Origin: Clostridiales bacterium
Lineage (GTDB): Bacteria > Bacillota > Clostridia > Saccharofermentanales > Saccharofermentanaceae
Direction: 5' to 3'
Length of the DNA stretch: 64,000 bases
Assembly: GCA_017615325.1 (NCBI GenBank)
Contig: JAGAAI010000048.1
Span: 1-64,000, forward strand
Shown: one piece after another, positions 7,044-16,454 of the stretch
How the letters are laid out: each line of letters opens with the position of its first letter
Position numbering within the stretch: position 1 is the first letter of the stretch
Program-made: the position numbers and the translations under genes
Notes under the pieces: model-generated
What the model saw: the letters and a program-made list of their open reading frames with translations, nothing else
Database searches by the model: none
Told to the model about the DNA's origin: nothing

Positions 7044-9239
7044 ATGAAGATCATCAAGCGCAACAAATCCGAAGTAGAATTCGACCAGAGTAAGATCACA
7101 CAAGCAGTCACAGCAGCCAACAATGCAGCCCGCGAGAGCGAGCGCATGACTCCCAAGCAGATCGAGAGGATCTCCGACTCAGTAACAAAGCAGTGCGAGA
7201 ACATGGGCCGCGCCCTCTCCGTAGAAGAGATCCAGGACCTTGTAGAGAAGCAGATAATGGCTCACGGAGCATACGAAGTTGCCAAGCTCTACATCACCTA
7301 CCGTTATACAAGGACTCTTATCCGCAGATCCAACACAACAGACGATACGATCCTGTCCCTGATCGACAGCAACAACGAAGAGATCAAACAGGAGAATTCC
7401 AATAAGAACCCTGCCGTCAATTCCGTCCAGCGCGACTATATGGCAGGCGAGGTCAGCAAGGATCTGACCCAGAGGATGCTCCTTCCCCAGGATGTCGTAG
7501 AAGCCCACAACAACGGACTGATCCACTTCCACGACAGCGACTACTTCGCCCAGCATATGCATAACTGCGATCTCGTCAACCTTGAGGACATGCTCCAGAA
7601 CGGCACGGTCATATCAGGCACCATGATCGAGAAGCCTCATTCCTTCTCAACGGCTTGCAACATCGCAACCCAGATCATTGCCCAGGTCGCATCCAACCAG
7701 TACGGCGGCCAGTCGATATCCCTGACCCACCTTGCACCTTTCGTAAATGTCAGCCGTATCAGGATCGAGAAGTTCGTAAGGGAAGAACTCGAGTCCATCG
7801 GCGCGACCCTTACAGATGAGCAGATCAGCACTATAACCGAGACCAGGCTCAAGGAAGAGATCCAGAGAGGCGTCCAGACGATCCAGTATCAGGTCGTAAC
7901 GCTCATGACCACCAACGGACAGGCTCCTTTCGTTACGGTATTCATGTATCTTAACGAGGCAGAAGATCCCGCCTTAAAGCATGACCTCGCCATGATCATC
8001 GAGGAAGTATTGAATCAGAGGATCCAGGGAGTTAAGAACGAATCCGGTGTCTATGTGACACCTGCTTTCCCCAAGCTCATATATGTCCTTGAAGAAGACA
8101 ACGTCAACGAGGGTACACCTTACTACTATCTGACTGAACTCGCAGCCAGGTGCACCGCCAAGAGGATGGTCCCTGACTATATCTCCGAGAAGATGATGTT
8201 AAAGCTCAAGATCGACAAGAACGGTGACGGCCACTGCTACACATGCATGGGCTGCAGATCCTTCCTCACTCCCTATGTGGATGAGAAGGGACAGCCCAAG
8301 TACTACGGCAGGTTCAACCAGGGTGTCGTAACCATAAACCTCGTTGATGTCGCATGTACCGCATGTGAGAACAACGGCGAAGGAGGCAGCAAGGAAGACC
8401 GTTTCTGGAAAGTCTTGGACGACAGACTCGCTCTCTGCCACAAGGCCCTCCGCGCCCGCCACGAGAGACTCCTCGGAACAAGATCCGATGCAGCTCCCAT
8501 CCTCTGGCAGTACGGCGCTCTGGCAAGGCTCAAGAAGGGCGAAGTCATCGACAAGCTCCTCTACGGCGGCTACTCCACCCTCTCCCTGGGATACGCAGGC
8601 CTTTGGGAATGCGTTATGGAAGTCACAGGCAAGAAGCTCACCGAACAGGAAGGCGCAGAGTTTGGTCTCAAGGTAATGAAGAGATTAAACGATGCCTGCA
8701 AGGAATGGAAGGCAGCAGAGAATATCGACTACTCGATCTACGGCACACCTCTCGAGTCAACAACTTATAAATTCGCCAAGGCTCTGCAGAGAAGGTTCGG
8801 CATTATCCCGGGCGTAACGGATAAGAACTACATCACCAACAGTTACCATGTACATGTAACCGAGCAGATCGATGCATTCTCAAAGTTAGCGCTTGAGTCC
8901 GAATTCCAGGCCCTGTCTCCCGGAGGCGCCATCTCCTATGTGGAAGTTCCCGACATGCAGGGCAACATCCCGGCCGTAATGGACGTCATAAAGTTCATCT
9001 ACGACCACATCATGTACGCCGAACTCAATACCAAGTCAGACTATTGCCAGGTATGCGGATTCGACGGGGAGATCCAGATCGTTGAAGAAAACAGCAAGCT
9101 CGTCTGGAGATGCCCCAACTGTGGCAACGAGGATCAGACCAAGTTAAATGTTGCAAGAAGAACATGCGGTTACATAGGTTCCCAGTTCTGGAACCAGGGC
9201 CGCACCCAGGAGATAAGAGACAGGGTACTGCACCTCTGA
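7044..9239 (+). CDS. nrdD: Anaerobic (class III) ribonucleoside-triphosphate reductase, first copy
   Basis: A 731-residue glycyl-radical enzyme reducing ribonucleoside triphosphates to dNTPs without oxygen. Order: an N-terminal ATP-cone (about 1-90, starting MKIIKRNKSEVEFD) for allosteric control; the barrel with LIHFHDSDYF and NLEDML; a C-terminal zinc site with four cysteines (CQVCG and CPNCG); and the radical loop RRTCGYIGSQFW with radical Gly709. This matches the common NrdD that works with a separate NrdG activase, whose gene follows after 6 bp. A second, more distant nrdD is at 20362-22758 on the other strand. Control by NrdR is indicated by the operator at 6793-6841. Confidence 0.95.
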   Translation: MKIIKRNKSEVEFDQSKITQAVTAANNAARESERMTPKQIERISDSVTKQCENMGRALSVEEIQDLVEKQIMAHGAYEVAKLYITYRYTRTLIRRSNTTDDTILSLIDSNNEEIKQENSNKNPAVNSVQRDYMAGEVSKDLTQRMLLPQDVVEAHNNGLIHFHDSDYFAQHMHNCDLVNLEDMLQNGTVISGTMIEKPHSFSTACNIATQIIAQVASNQYGGQSISLTHLAPFVNVSRIRIEKFVREELESIGATLTDEQISTITETRLKEEIQRGVQTIQYQVVTLMTTNGQAPFVTVFMYLNEAEDPALKHDLAMIIEEVLNQRIQGVKNESGVYVTPAFPKLIYVLEEDNVNEGTPYYYLTELAARCTAKRMVPDYISEKMMLKLKIDKNGDGHCYTCMGCRSFLTPYVDEKGQPKYYGRFNQGVVTINLVDVACTACENNGEGGSKEDRFWKVLDDRLALCHKALRARHERLLGTRSDAAPILWQYGALARLKKGEVIDKLLYGGYSTLSLGYAGLWECVMEVTGKKLTEQEGAEFGLKVMKRLNDACKEWKAAENIDYSIYGTPLESTTYKFAKALQRRFGIIPGVTDKNYITNSYHVHVTEQIDAFSKLALESEFQALSPGGAISYVEVPDMQGNIPAVMDVIKFIYDHIMYAELNTKSDYCQVCGFDGEIQIVEENSKLVWRCPNCGNEDQTKLNVARRTCGYIGSQFWNQGRTQEIRDRVLHL

Positions 9240-9245
9240 TCCCCC

Positions 9246-9782
9246 ATGAATTACGGAACGATAAAGAAGACAGATATTGCAAACGGCCCGGGTGTCCGGG
9301 TCAGTTTGTTTGTGTCAGGCTGCCGCAATCACTGCGAAGGCTGCTTCCAGCCCGAGACCTGGGATTTTAACTACGGTGATCCATTTACGCAGCAGACGGA
9401 AGATGAGATCCTTGATGCCTTGTCCCCCAGCCACATCCGCGGTCTAACCATATTAGGCGGCGACCCGATGGAACCTGAGAACCAGCCGGTCGTGTTGAAT
9501 CTATTAAAAAAGATCAAGGAATCTTTTCCCGCAAAAGATGTATGGGCATTCACAGGATTTACCTGGGAACTGCTTCACGACTCCTCGTGCCGCGCAAATA
9601 CAGAATATACTGAAGAACTCCTAAGTCTTATCGATGTATTAGTCGACGGTCCCTTCATCCTCGAAAAGAAAGATCTGAGGCTCCGCTTCAGAGGTTCGTC
9701 AAACCAGCGTCTGATCGATGTCAGACAGACAATTGATTCAGGAAATATCAGCCTTTGGGATGACGGAAAAAATGGCCGGTAG
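9246..9782 (+). CDS. nrdG: Anaerobic RNR-activating radical SAM protein, first copy
   Basis: A 178-residue activase that uses a 4Fe-4S cluster and SAM to make the glycyl radical on NrdD. The cluster motif CxxxCxxC is in SGCRNHCEGCFQ, followed by a SAM-binding GGDPMEPEN. Size and the early NYGTIKKTDIANGPGVRVSLF region are typical. It begins 6 bp after nrdD1 with no separate promoter. Its stop lies 3 bp from the stop of the convergent toxin gene at 9786, leaving no room for a terminator between them. Confidence 0.93.
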   Translation: MNYGTIKKTDIANGPGVRVSLFVSGCRNHCEGCFQPETWDFNYGDPFTQQTEDEILDALSPSHIRGLTILGGDPMEPENQPVVLNLLKKIKESFPAKDVWAFTGFTWELLHDSSCRANTEYTEELLSLIDVLVDGPFILEKKDLRLRFRGSSNQRLIDVRQTIDSGNISLWDDGKNGR

Positions 9783-9785
9783 CGG

Positions 9786-10178
9786 TCATACTTTCATTAT
9801 GTGATCCATTCCGTACTGAGCGATCTTATCGTCATGCGTAATAAGCAGCATATCCTCCGCTTTTGCCTGACATATCATGATACGGTCAAAAGGGTCTGCA
9901 TGAATACCCTGATCAAGGTCTTTAAGCAAACTTATATGTCCGGGTCTTATTGATAATCTCTTGAATCCTGCCATAGAGCAATAAGACAAAAGCTCATCTG
10001 AACCTATCGGCATTTTCTCGGGGAACCTGTCGTGCTTGATCTCTATTTCCCAGGGGGAAACGATACTTATATAGATATCATTTGCCTCGTCACTTATGAT
10101 CTTTCTGACCTTAGGAGAAAGCTTCTTGCTTCCGGAAAGTGCCCAGAGAATAATATGTGTATCAAGCAAGATCTTCAT
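9786..10178 (-). CDS. PIN-domain toxin, VapC-like
   Basis: A 130-residue PIN-domain protein. The fold's acidic metal site is visible: Asp6 in LLDTH, Glu in SPWEIEIK, Asp in ADPFDRIMI, and the late LITHDDKIAQYG. PIN toxins are Mg-dependent RNases that cut tRNA or other RNA. The ATG at 10178 lies inside the end of the upstream antitoxin gene (17-bp overlap) with a GGAGAAGTGAG ribosome site, a typical toxin-antitoxin layout. The target RNA is unknown. Confidence 0.88.
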   Translation of the reverse strand: MKILLDTHIILWALSGSKKLSPKVRKIISDEANDIYISIVSPWEIEIKHDRFPEKMPIGSDELLSYCSMAGFKRLSIRPGHISLLKDLDQGIHADPFDRIMICQAKAEDMLLITHDDKIAQYGMDHIMKV

Positions 10179-10485
10179 AACTCACTTCTCCGAATCCCAT
10201 ATCCCAGTCATCAAAATCATCCGGTACTTCAAACAGACCTTGGGCTACTCCGATCCTTTTGTTTTGAATTATCCCGGATGAATATGCTTTAACCCTTTTC
10301 TCTAGATCTTCGATCCTCTTCATATAGGAATCGTATTCTTCCACAGGAACAATGACCGCAATTGGAGAATTATTCTTCATTACCACATACTCATGTTTAT
10401 TGTTGTTTACATCATTAAAGATCTTGCCGGACTTGCCCTGGCTGAATTCTGATACAGATACGATCTTATTCGTAGTCGTAAGCAT
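10162..10485 (-). CDS. Antitoxin, Phd/YefM family
   Basis: A 107-residue antitoxin. I use the ATG at 10485 because a strong AGGAGGTGA ribosome site (10491-10499) is 5 nt upstream; the GTG at 10494 would overlap that site. The N terminus has the Phd/YefM DNA-binding pattern (IVSVSEFSQGKSGKIFNDV, then YVVMKNNSPIAVIVPVEEYDSYM). A charged helix (about 65-85) and an acidic C-terminal tail, expected to wrap the toxin, follow. These antitoxins neutralise the partner and repress their own operon; a matching inverted repeat lies in the promoter. Confidence 0.88.
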   Translation of the reverse strand: MLTTTNKIVSVSEFSQGKSGKIFNDVNNNKHEYVVMKNNSPIAVIVPVEEYDSYMKRIEDLEKRVKAYSSGIIQNKRIGVAQGLFEVPDDFDDWDMGFGEVSYEDLA

Positions 10486-10508
10486 TACGGTCACCTCCTC
10501 TTACAAGG

Positions 10509-10551
10509 ATTATAGCATACTTGTTAATATTTTAACAATAATTTTAACAAG
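10509..10551 (-). promoter_or_regulatory. Toxin-antitoxin promoter with inverted-repeat operator
   Basis: On the minus strand TTGTTA (10533-10538) is followed by an 18-bp spacer and TATAAT (10509-10514, extended by TGC). An imperfect dyad of half-sites TTGTTAA and TTAACAA covers 10521-10538, and a third half-site TTAACAAG is at 10544-10551. The repeat overlaps the -35 and spacer, the expected place for autorepression by the Phd-type antitoxin. Confidence 0.65.
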
Positions 10552-10603
10552 AATCTGTTGACAATAATCCTTCAGGATCTAATCTTAGTTTTGTAAGGTT
10601 GCC

Positions 10604-11407
10604 TTATGCGAAAAAGTATATGATGCCCAGAACATGGAGAGCTCCGCCAATGAGGACGAAGAAATGCCATACCATGTGGGAGAACTTGAATCTCTTTCCG
10701 GAGCTGAAGAAGAGCATGCCGATCGTGTAAACTATCGCGCCTGATACGATCAGCCAAAAGGTCAGGTGAGATGCCTTCTGATAGAAGACACCTATAAGGG
10801 GGAGGATAAGCCATCCCTGAAGAACAAAGAGTATGTTGGAGATAGCCGTTCCTATCTTGTTGGTCTTATAGCAGAATGCCGTAACGAAGACTCCTGCCAG
10901 AGCGATCGCAGCTTCAAGCGCGAAGATGACGGGGCCTGATATAGTCCCTAAGAAATTGATGCAGATCGGAGTATAGACTCCCAATACCGCAAAGTAACAC
11001 AAGATCCTGTTGAGCTTGCTCATTACTCTCTTATGGGGGGTTCCCCTCTTCATGAAGTGATATACAGTCGAGAACAGGAGCGAGAGGAAGAACGTGATAA
11101 GGAATGCAGACATGCCCATAACGGACATGATCTTGCCCTCCTCAACTCTGTTGTAGGCTACGATCGAAGCATAAGGGATGACGCAGAGAACATAAAGAGC
11201 CATGACACCTGCGGTAATGGAATTACCTACTTCCTCGCCGAATGTCTCCTGGGTCTTCTTGATGCTGTTCTTGATTATCCTCTTGGAATTTTCGTGCCAG
11301 GACAGACGCTCGAGACCTTCTTCCAAAGGATCTCCGCTGTCTTCTGCGAACTTGCGGTCTTCACTCGACGCAAGGACTTTCTTCCAATATTTATTGTTCT
11401 TTGCCAT
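10604..11407 (-). CDS. Hemolysin III / PAQR-family membrane protein
   Basis: A 267-residue polytopic membrane protein of the HlyIII (YqfA, PAQR) family, with about seven membrane helices after an N-terminal soluble stretch of about 60 residues. Family motifs are EEVGNSITAG, FSTVYHF and the late FSHMVWHFFVLIGGALH, which carry the conserved Ser/His/Asp residues that form a metal site in PAQR relatives. True hemolytic activity is doubtful for the family; a role in membrane lipid homeostasis is often suggested. It has its own promoter at 11442-11470. Confidence 0.88.
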   Translation of the reverse strand: MAKNNKYWKKVLASSEDRKFAEDSGDPLEEGLERLSWHENSKRIIKNSIKKTQETFGEEVGNSITAGVMALYVLCVIPYASIVAYNRVEEGKIMSVMGMSAFLITFFLSLLFSTVYHFMKRGTPHKRVMSKLNRILCYFAVLGVYTPICINFLGTISGPVIFALEAAIALAGVFVTAFCYKTNKIGTAISNILFVLQGWLILPLIGVFYQKASHLTFWLIVSGAIVYTIGMLFFSSGKRFKFSHMVWHFFVLIGGALHVLGIIYFFA

Positions 11408-11441
11408 TGATCGCTCCGATCTTCCTCATATTACCTAGTGT

Positions 11442-11470
11442 ATTGTACAGTCTGAACCCATTATTTTCAA
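11442..11470 (-). promoter_or_regulatory. Promoter of the hemolysin III gene
   Basis: On the minus strand TTGAAA (11465-11470), a 17-bp spacer, and TACAAT (11442-11447), ending about 35 bp before the start codon. Confidence 0.65.
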
Positions 11471-11483
11471 CTTATAAGAAAGC

Positions 11484-12389
11484 TTAGTTTCCGGAAGACG
11501 GGGGAGGGCCGAGATTGATGACTCCGTTGTCGCCGGGGCCAAGCTGGATCACGTCTCCTGCGCCCAGTGCGGGATTGGATGCAGATTCGGGAGCTGCCAT
11601 CTTCCCGGGAGGTGTACCCTGGGGAGCTTCTATGTTTTCCTTGGGCATTCCAGTAGGAGCATCAATATTGACTTTCCTAACCTTGTTGCCTTCAGGCATC
11701 TGTATGGGGCTATCGTGGGATGTAAGATTTCTCGCCCTGTCAGCCCTTGCACGGATCCTGGGATCGTTCTTGGCTTTCCTCTCAACTTCCTCAGGAGACT
11801 TAGACTTGGCAGGAGCGGATATTACGGTACCGATGACTTCAGGTTCGAACTTGGCTTCCCTTGCCTGGAACTGGGGCTTGTCCGCAGAAGACGGGGCAAG
11901 CTTCTCTGTTATGTATGCCTGCCTGCAGAATCTTGCGTACTTTACGAGAAGGGGAACCAATACGGCAACGGGCAATATCCAGCACGAAAGCTTGGATGCG
12001 GCGTTAGCCCCGATTATCTCCGAGATACCTGCAAAAGGAGCATTAACGAGATCGTACATACCACGGAAGAGATATGTTGCTCCGATCGTAACCAGGCTGT
12101 CACTATCTCCTGCTGCCTCCAGACGGGGAAGGAAGATGACCGGAAGATATGCGAGGATCCCGTAGAATGCGAGTCCGACACAGACCCAGGTCCTGCGGTA
12201 GTAGGATGTTACGATAGGAATGATGATAAGGAAGAAGACCGCGTAGAAGGCACTCAGGATTATCTCCATCAAGCTAAACGATCTCGGTATTATCTCACCA
12301 TATGTGAAATAGATGGGATTCGCCCATATGAAAGCCAATGCACCGGCAACACAAGCCAGGAATACAACTGTAAAATAGTCTCTGCGCAT
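11484..12389 (-). CDS. Membrane protein with long Pro/Gly-rich tail, unknown function
   Basis: A 301-residue protein. The first about 155 residues hold four probable membrane helices. The rest is a soluble, low-complexity tail rich in Pro, Lys and Gly, with short repeats near the end (IDAPTGMPKENIEAPQGTP, then two related GDVIQLGPG / NGVINLGPP units). No family recognised. The tail's basic first half and repetitive end suggest a flexible segment, probably cytoplasmic. It is followed downstream by hemolysin III and preceded by the GH3 gene on the same strand, but the gaps (76 and 54 bp) leave co-transcription open. Confidence 0.65.
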   Translation of the reverse strand: MRRDYFTVVFLACVAGALAFIWANPIYFTYGEIIPRSFSLMEIILSAFYAVFFLIIIPIVTSYYRRTWVCVGLAFYGILAYLPVIFLPRLEAAGDSDSLVTIGATYLFRGMYDLVNAPFAGISEIIGANAASKLSCWILPVAVLVPLLVKYARFCRQAYITEKLAPSSADKPQFQAREAKFEPEVIGTVISAPAKSKSPEEVERKAKNDPRIRARADRARNLTSHDSPIQMPEGNKVRKVNIDAPTGMPKENIEAPQGTPPGKMAAPESASNPALGAGDVIQLGPGDNGVINLGPPPSSGN

Positions 12390-12443
12390 CAGCCTCTAAA
12401 GCTCCTTCCTTAAATATTCCAAACTAATATATTTTATATCAAA

Positions 12444-15230
12444 TCAGTCCTCACCGAAAGGTTTCTCCGGCAGCGGCCCTGAATACTTTATCTCGATCCT
12501 TACTATCTTAACACCGGGACGACCGGGGTGAAGTCTGACCGTAAGAGCCCTTGAACTGTGAGGGAATACATAGAAATTACATTTCCGGTCCTCTTCTTTG
12601 CCCTCTGTTCCGTTCCAGCTCATGACCGACACGGGAATACTCGTGATGAATACCGTGACCGGGATCTGGGCAATACGTGAAAGATCAGATATACCCGTTG
12701 CAATAAGATCATAGGTCCCGGGGATCCTTCCCGTGACACCGAATACAAGGTCCTTGCCTTCAGATGTATCATCCGTAACTTCGATAACGCAGCCGTTATC
12801 GACATCGTAGTAGTTATCGACGGTAACATCTATATCGTCTTCTGCGAAAGGACAGTCCTTATGGATGACCTTAACGCCATTCCCCATGAGCCTGTCGTAA
12901 GCAGGGGTATTCATGGTAAATTCCAGAATGTTCCGGGCGCACCTCTGGAGTTCGGATCTTGTGATCTTATCTCCCGTTCCGTTCTTAAGTTCTTCCATGA
13001 CATCCGATTCGTTCAGGAATTCATTATCGACTTCATGGCAGACCATGTAGATGTCATTCTGGGATCTTGCCATAACTGAATGCTGATCCAAGGTGAACTC
13101 TTCTGTAGGCTTCCCGTCCTTACTTATCGATGCCCACCAGTCGGTCATGACGATACCTTTGAATCCCCACTGTTCCCTCAAGATCAGAGTGTTGTGCTCG
13201 TAGTTGTTGGCAGTGTACATTCCGTTTACCCTGTTATAACTCGACATGACGCTCCGGGCATGCCCTTCCCTGACCGCGATCTCGAAAGGCTTCAGGTATA
13301 TCTCCCTCAAAGCCTTCTCGGATACGACCGAATCCATCAGCCTTCTGTCCTTCTCGCGGTTGTTGCAGGAGTAATGTTTTATTGTAGGTGTAACATTGTT
13401 ACGCTCCATTGCCCTCACCTGGACAGAGGCCATGAGTCCTGTCAGAAGAGGGTCTTCGGAGAAGTACTCAAAGTTCCTTCCATTGAGGGGGTGCCTGTGG
13501 ATATTTATGCCGGGGCCTAAGAGAGTATCGATCCTGTTGGCAAGCATCTCAAGACCCGTATATTCGAAAAGTTCCTCCACGGCTTCCAGATTGAATGTAG
13601 ATGCAAGACAGGTTCCGTTCGGCAGGGCGAATGCCTTCTTACCGCTGTCGATCCTCATGCCGGAAGGGCCGTCGGAACAGCAGACTGCAGGTACGCCTTT
13701 ATCGGCGATACTCTTAGCTATACCTCCGAAAGCACCCGCCGTTCCCATGGTGACCTTCATGCTTCCCATGCCTTCGCCTCTTACGATGAGGCTGAGTTCC
13801 TCATCGGAAAGCTGGGCTATGAATTCATCCATGCTCTTCCTGCCCGATTTAACATCGGCAAGCTTTATTCCCTTGTCACCTGTCTGTTCGATCTCTTCGG
13901 GTATAACCCTGTCATTAAGGTCCCTGTACTTTTCGGCCCTGACGGGGGTCTTTTCAAAGCCAGTTATCGTCATGCGGTCGAACTCTTCTATCGGAGCTGC
14001 AACCGGGTCGATCTGCTCTGTAAGATATGACTTCTCATTGAAGTAAGATCCTGCGGTGACAGCATCGTCAACCGGACCGCCTGCAATAAATTCATATTCG
14101 CCTTCTTCGAAGATCCAGCCTGTTCCCAGGCCCCCTCTGCCGTCGTCGTCGAAAGACACGATGCGGTCAAGGGGAATGTCTACTGTCAGATGCATGCTTG
14201 CCCCGGGTTCGATGATGCCTGTTTTGGAAAATCCTGCCAGAACCAGCTTAGGCTTAGTGACCTTGCCTAATGGCAGCTTCACATATATAAGGCATGCTTT
14301 CTTGCCGGGAACATTGCCCTTATTTACTACATCAAGGGATACCTCAAACCTACCTTCGGATGCCGTCAGTTTAAGATCTTCAAAAGAGAATTCAGTATAA
14401 GACAGACCTGATCCAAAAGGATATAAGACCTTATCTTTGGCGAAGGTCTCAAAGTATCTGTAACCTACGAAGATATCTTCCTTGTAGTAATCCTTAAGAC
14501 CGGTCTTGCCGAAGTTGGCATCTGAAGGATAGTCACTTATCTCTTTTGCAATGGTGTCGGTAAGACATCCGGAAGGGTTTACTTTTCCTGTGAGGACTTC
14601 TGCTGCCGCCTCTCCTCCGACCATGCCGCCCTGCCAGACGTAGAGTACGGCAGACGGCTTATAGTCAGCGACAAAACTCATATCGATTATATTGCCTGTG
14701 TTGAGGACAACGACTGTCTTCTCGAAATGGGAAGTTACGAGTCTTAACATTTCCTTCTCTTTGGCCGCCAGATAGTAGGAACCTTCCATGGCGGTATTAT
14801 CGCGATCCTCACCTGCAGTCCTTGCGATGACTATAAGGGCAAGATCGTTTCTTTCTGAAGCTTCCTTTACGACCGTATCTTCCAGGGGCATCTCTTCCAT
14901 GGACCAGGCTTCCCTGCCCCAACCCATGTTTCCGTGATCCTCGTGTTCCGAATCCCATTTGTCGTAGATCGAAGCAAGCTCCTTATCGATGATGACTTTG
15001 CCGGAACCTATTAGTCCTTCTCTTATGTCGGTAACGTGGCTTACATTGACCATGCCGCCGGATCCCGTGCCGGACTTGTAGTAGTGAGACTGGGCTCTGC
15101 CGAACATGGCAACACGGCAGCCGTCAGGTAAGGGAAGGACTCCATTGTTTTCTAAGAGTACGATGCCTTCTGCAGCGCACTTCAAAGCAGCATTTTTGTA
15201 TCCTGTCCAATCAAGCACTTTCTCCATCAT
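12444..15230 (-). CDS. Glycoside hydrolase family 3 (beta-glucosidase-like), swapped domain order
   Basis: A 928-residue GH3 enzyme without a signal peptide, so probably cytoplasmic. The domains are reversed relative to most GH3 proteins: the C-terminal-type domain comes first (AAEGIVLLENNGVLPLP near residue 20, GSGGMVNVSHVTD), then a fibronectin-III-like part (about 290-400), then the catalytic TIM barrel (about 480-770) with SDGPSGMR, IKHYSCNN and the nucleophile motif VMTDWWAS (Asp697). I recall this order in some rumen-bacterial beta-glucosidases. About 150 extra residues at the end form a beta-rich region. Two ATGs lie in tandem; the first has a GGGAGG site. It starts 21 bp after the helicase gene, probably one operon. 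Exact sugar specificity is unknown. Confidence 0.9.
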   Translation of the reverse strand: MMEKVLDWTGYKNAALKCAAEGIVLLENNGVLPLPDGCRVAMFGRAQSHYYKSGTGSGGMVNVSHVTDIREGLIGSGKVIIDKELASIYDKWDSEHEDHGNMGWGREAWSMEEMPLEDTVVKEASERNDLALIVIARTAGEDRDNTAMEGSYYLAAKEKEMLRLVTSHFEKTVVVLNTGNIIDMSFVADYKPSAVLYVWQGGMVGGEAAAEVLTGKVNPSGCLTDTIAKEISDYPSDANFGKTGLKDYYKEDIFVGYRYFETFAKDKVLYPFGSGLSYTEFSFEDLKLTASEGRFEVSLDVVNKGNVPGKKACLIYVKLPLGKVTKPKLVLAGFSKTGIIEPGASMHLTVDIPLDRIVSFDDDGRGGLGTGWIFEEGEYEFIAGGPVDDAVTAGSYFNEKSYLTEQIDPVAAPIEEFDRMTITGFEKTPVRAEKYRDLNDRVIPEEIEQTGDKGIKLADVKSGRKSMDEFIAQLSDEELSLIVRGEGMGSMKVTMGTAGAFGGIAKSIADKGVPAVCCSDGPSGMRIDSGKKAFALPNGTCLASTFNLEAVEELFEYTGLEMLANRIDTLLGPGINIHRHPLNGRNFEYFSEDPLLTGLMASVQVRAMERNNVTPTIKHYSCNNREKDRRLMDSVVSEKALREIYLKPFEIAVREGHARSVMSSYNRVNGMYTANNYEHNTLILREQWGFKGIVMTDWWASISKDGKPTEEFTLDQHSVMARSQNDIYMVCHEVDNEFLNESDVMEELKNGTGDKITRSELQRCARNILEFTMNTPAYDRLMGNGVKVIHKDCPFAEDDIDVTVDNYYDVDNGCVIEVTDDTSEGKDLVFGVTGRIPGTYDLIATGISDLSRIAQIPVTVFITSIPVSVMSWNGTEGKEEDRKCNFYVFPHSSRALTVRLHPGRPGVKIVRIEIKYSGPLPEKPFGED

Positions 15231-15251
15231 ATGAAAGTCCTCCCGTATTCT

Positions 15252-16376
15252 TTACAAAACATACTCCCTGGGATCTGCTTTGGTATATCTTATGATCTCT
15301 TCCATCCTCTCGCGTTCCTTGAAAGATACGAGACTATATGCGCTTCCTGTCTTGCCTGCCCTTGCCGTTCTTCCTATCCTGTGAAGATAAAGTTCGTTCT
15401 CGTTAGGGATGTCGTAATTAAACACGGCTTCTATATCATCGACATCGATGCCTCTTGCAGCCACATCCGTCGCGACCAGGACATCTGTCTTGCCGGTCCT
15501 GTATGAATCCATGACACGGTTTCTCCTGCCCTGGCTTATGTCACCATGGAGGATTCCTGTCCTGATCCCGGCTGCTGAAAGTTTTGCCCCTACCTTGGAT
15601 GTCTGATCCTTGGTATTGCAGAAGACTATGCACTTGCGGTAGTCCTCCTTTGCGATGATCCTTATGACTGTCGCCGTCTTATCCTTATCGGGACATAAGA
15701 TCATGTACTCGTCTATATCAGGGTGGTCTTCAGCTTTTGGCATAACATCGATCGTTGCTGCACCCTCCATGAACTGCCAGGTGATATCCTGGATCTCACG
15801 GGGCATCGTCGCAGAGAAGAGGGCCATCTGCTTGTCACGTGGAGTTATCTCGATTATGCGCTTAACGTCTCTTATGAATCCCATCTTGAGCATCTCATCT
15901 GCTTCGTCGAGAACGAGTGTATAGATGCATGAGATATCTATCATCTTGCGGTTGACCATATCGAGGAGCCTCCCCGGAGTCGCGACAACGATCTGCGGGT
16001 TCTTTTTTATCCTCTCCTGCTGGGTGCGCATGTTCTGACCGCCTATAATCGATACGACCTTGACGCCGGGAATGAATTTTGCCAGGAGTTTTATCTCGCT
16101 CGTGATCTGCAATGCGAGTTCTCTTGTCGGAGCTAATATAAGGGCCTGGATATAGTCTTCCTTCATGTTAAGGTATTCCAGGATCGGTATCGCGAAAGCA
16201 AAGGTCTTTCCGGTTCCGGTCGGAGCCTTTGCGATCACGCTGATGTTGTCCATAAGATAAGGTATTGCCTCGCGCTGAACGGTAGTGGGTCTTGTCATCC
16301 CCATCTTCTTCAAAGACTTCTGGATCTCATCTGACAGATCCATATCACCGAAAAGCATAATCTCTTCTTTATCCAT
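15252..16376 (-). CDS. DEAD-box ATP-dependent RNA helicase
   Basis: A 374-residue helicase core: Q motif (RPTTVQREAIP), Walker A (APTGTGKT), PTRELALQ, TPGRLLD, DEADEML, SATMP, then VFCNTKDQT, VATDVAARGIDV and HRIGRTARAG. It ends just after motif VI, so it lacks the basic C-terminal extension found in CshA or DeaD; this is a minimal, RhlE-like helicase. Expected to remodel RNA, for example in ribosome assembly or mRNA decay. A second in-frame ATG six codons in (MLFGDMDL) has an equally plausible ribosome site. Divergent from the deoB-deoC gene. Confidence 0.93.
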   Translation of the reverse strand: MDKEEIMLFGDMDLSDEIQKSLKKMGMTRPTTVQREAIPYLMDNISVIAKAPTGTGKTFAFAIPILEYLNMKEDYIQALILAPTRELALQITSEIKLLAKFIPGVKVVSIIGGQNMRTQQERIKKNPQIVVATPGRLLDMVNRKMIDISCIYTLVLDEADEMLKMGFIRDVKRIIEITPRDKQMALFSATMPREIQDITWQFMEGAATIDVMPKAEDHPDIDEYMILCPDKDKTATVIRIIAKEDYRKCIVFCNTKDQTSKVGAKLSAAGIRTGILHGDISQGRRNRVMDSYRTGKTDVLVATDVAARGIDVDDIEAVFNYDIPNENELYLHRIGRTARAGKTGSAYSLVSFKERERMEEIIRYTKADPREYVL

Positions 16377-16454
16377 TGATCTACTCTGTTTGCTTTCTTT
16401 TGCGTATTGCTATAATTATTACAAGAAAATATATTATACACAAGGAGCACATAC

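Noticed and set aside
9786..10485. Toxin-antitoxin pair as part of a prophage or mobile island
   Set aside because: No integrase, att repeats or change of composition around it; it sits tightly between chromosomal genes.
11515..12413. Plus-strand frames (216 and 232 codons) opposite the membrane protein at 11484
   Set aside because: Two different frames open on the same antisense stretch, neither with motifs; the minus-strand protein has clear membrane helices.
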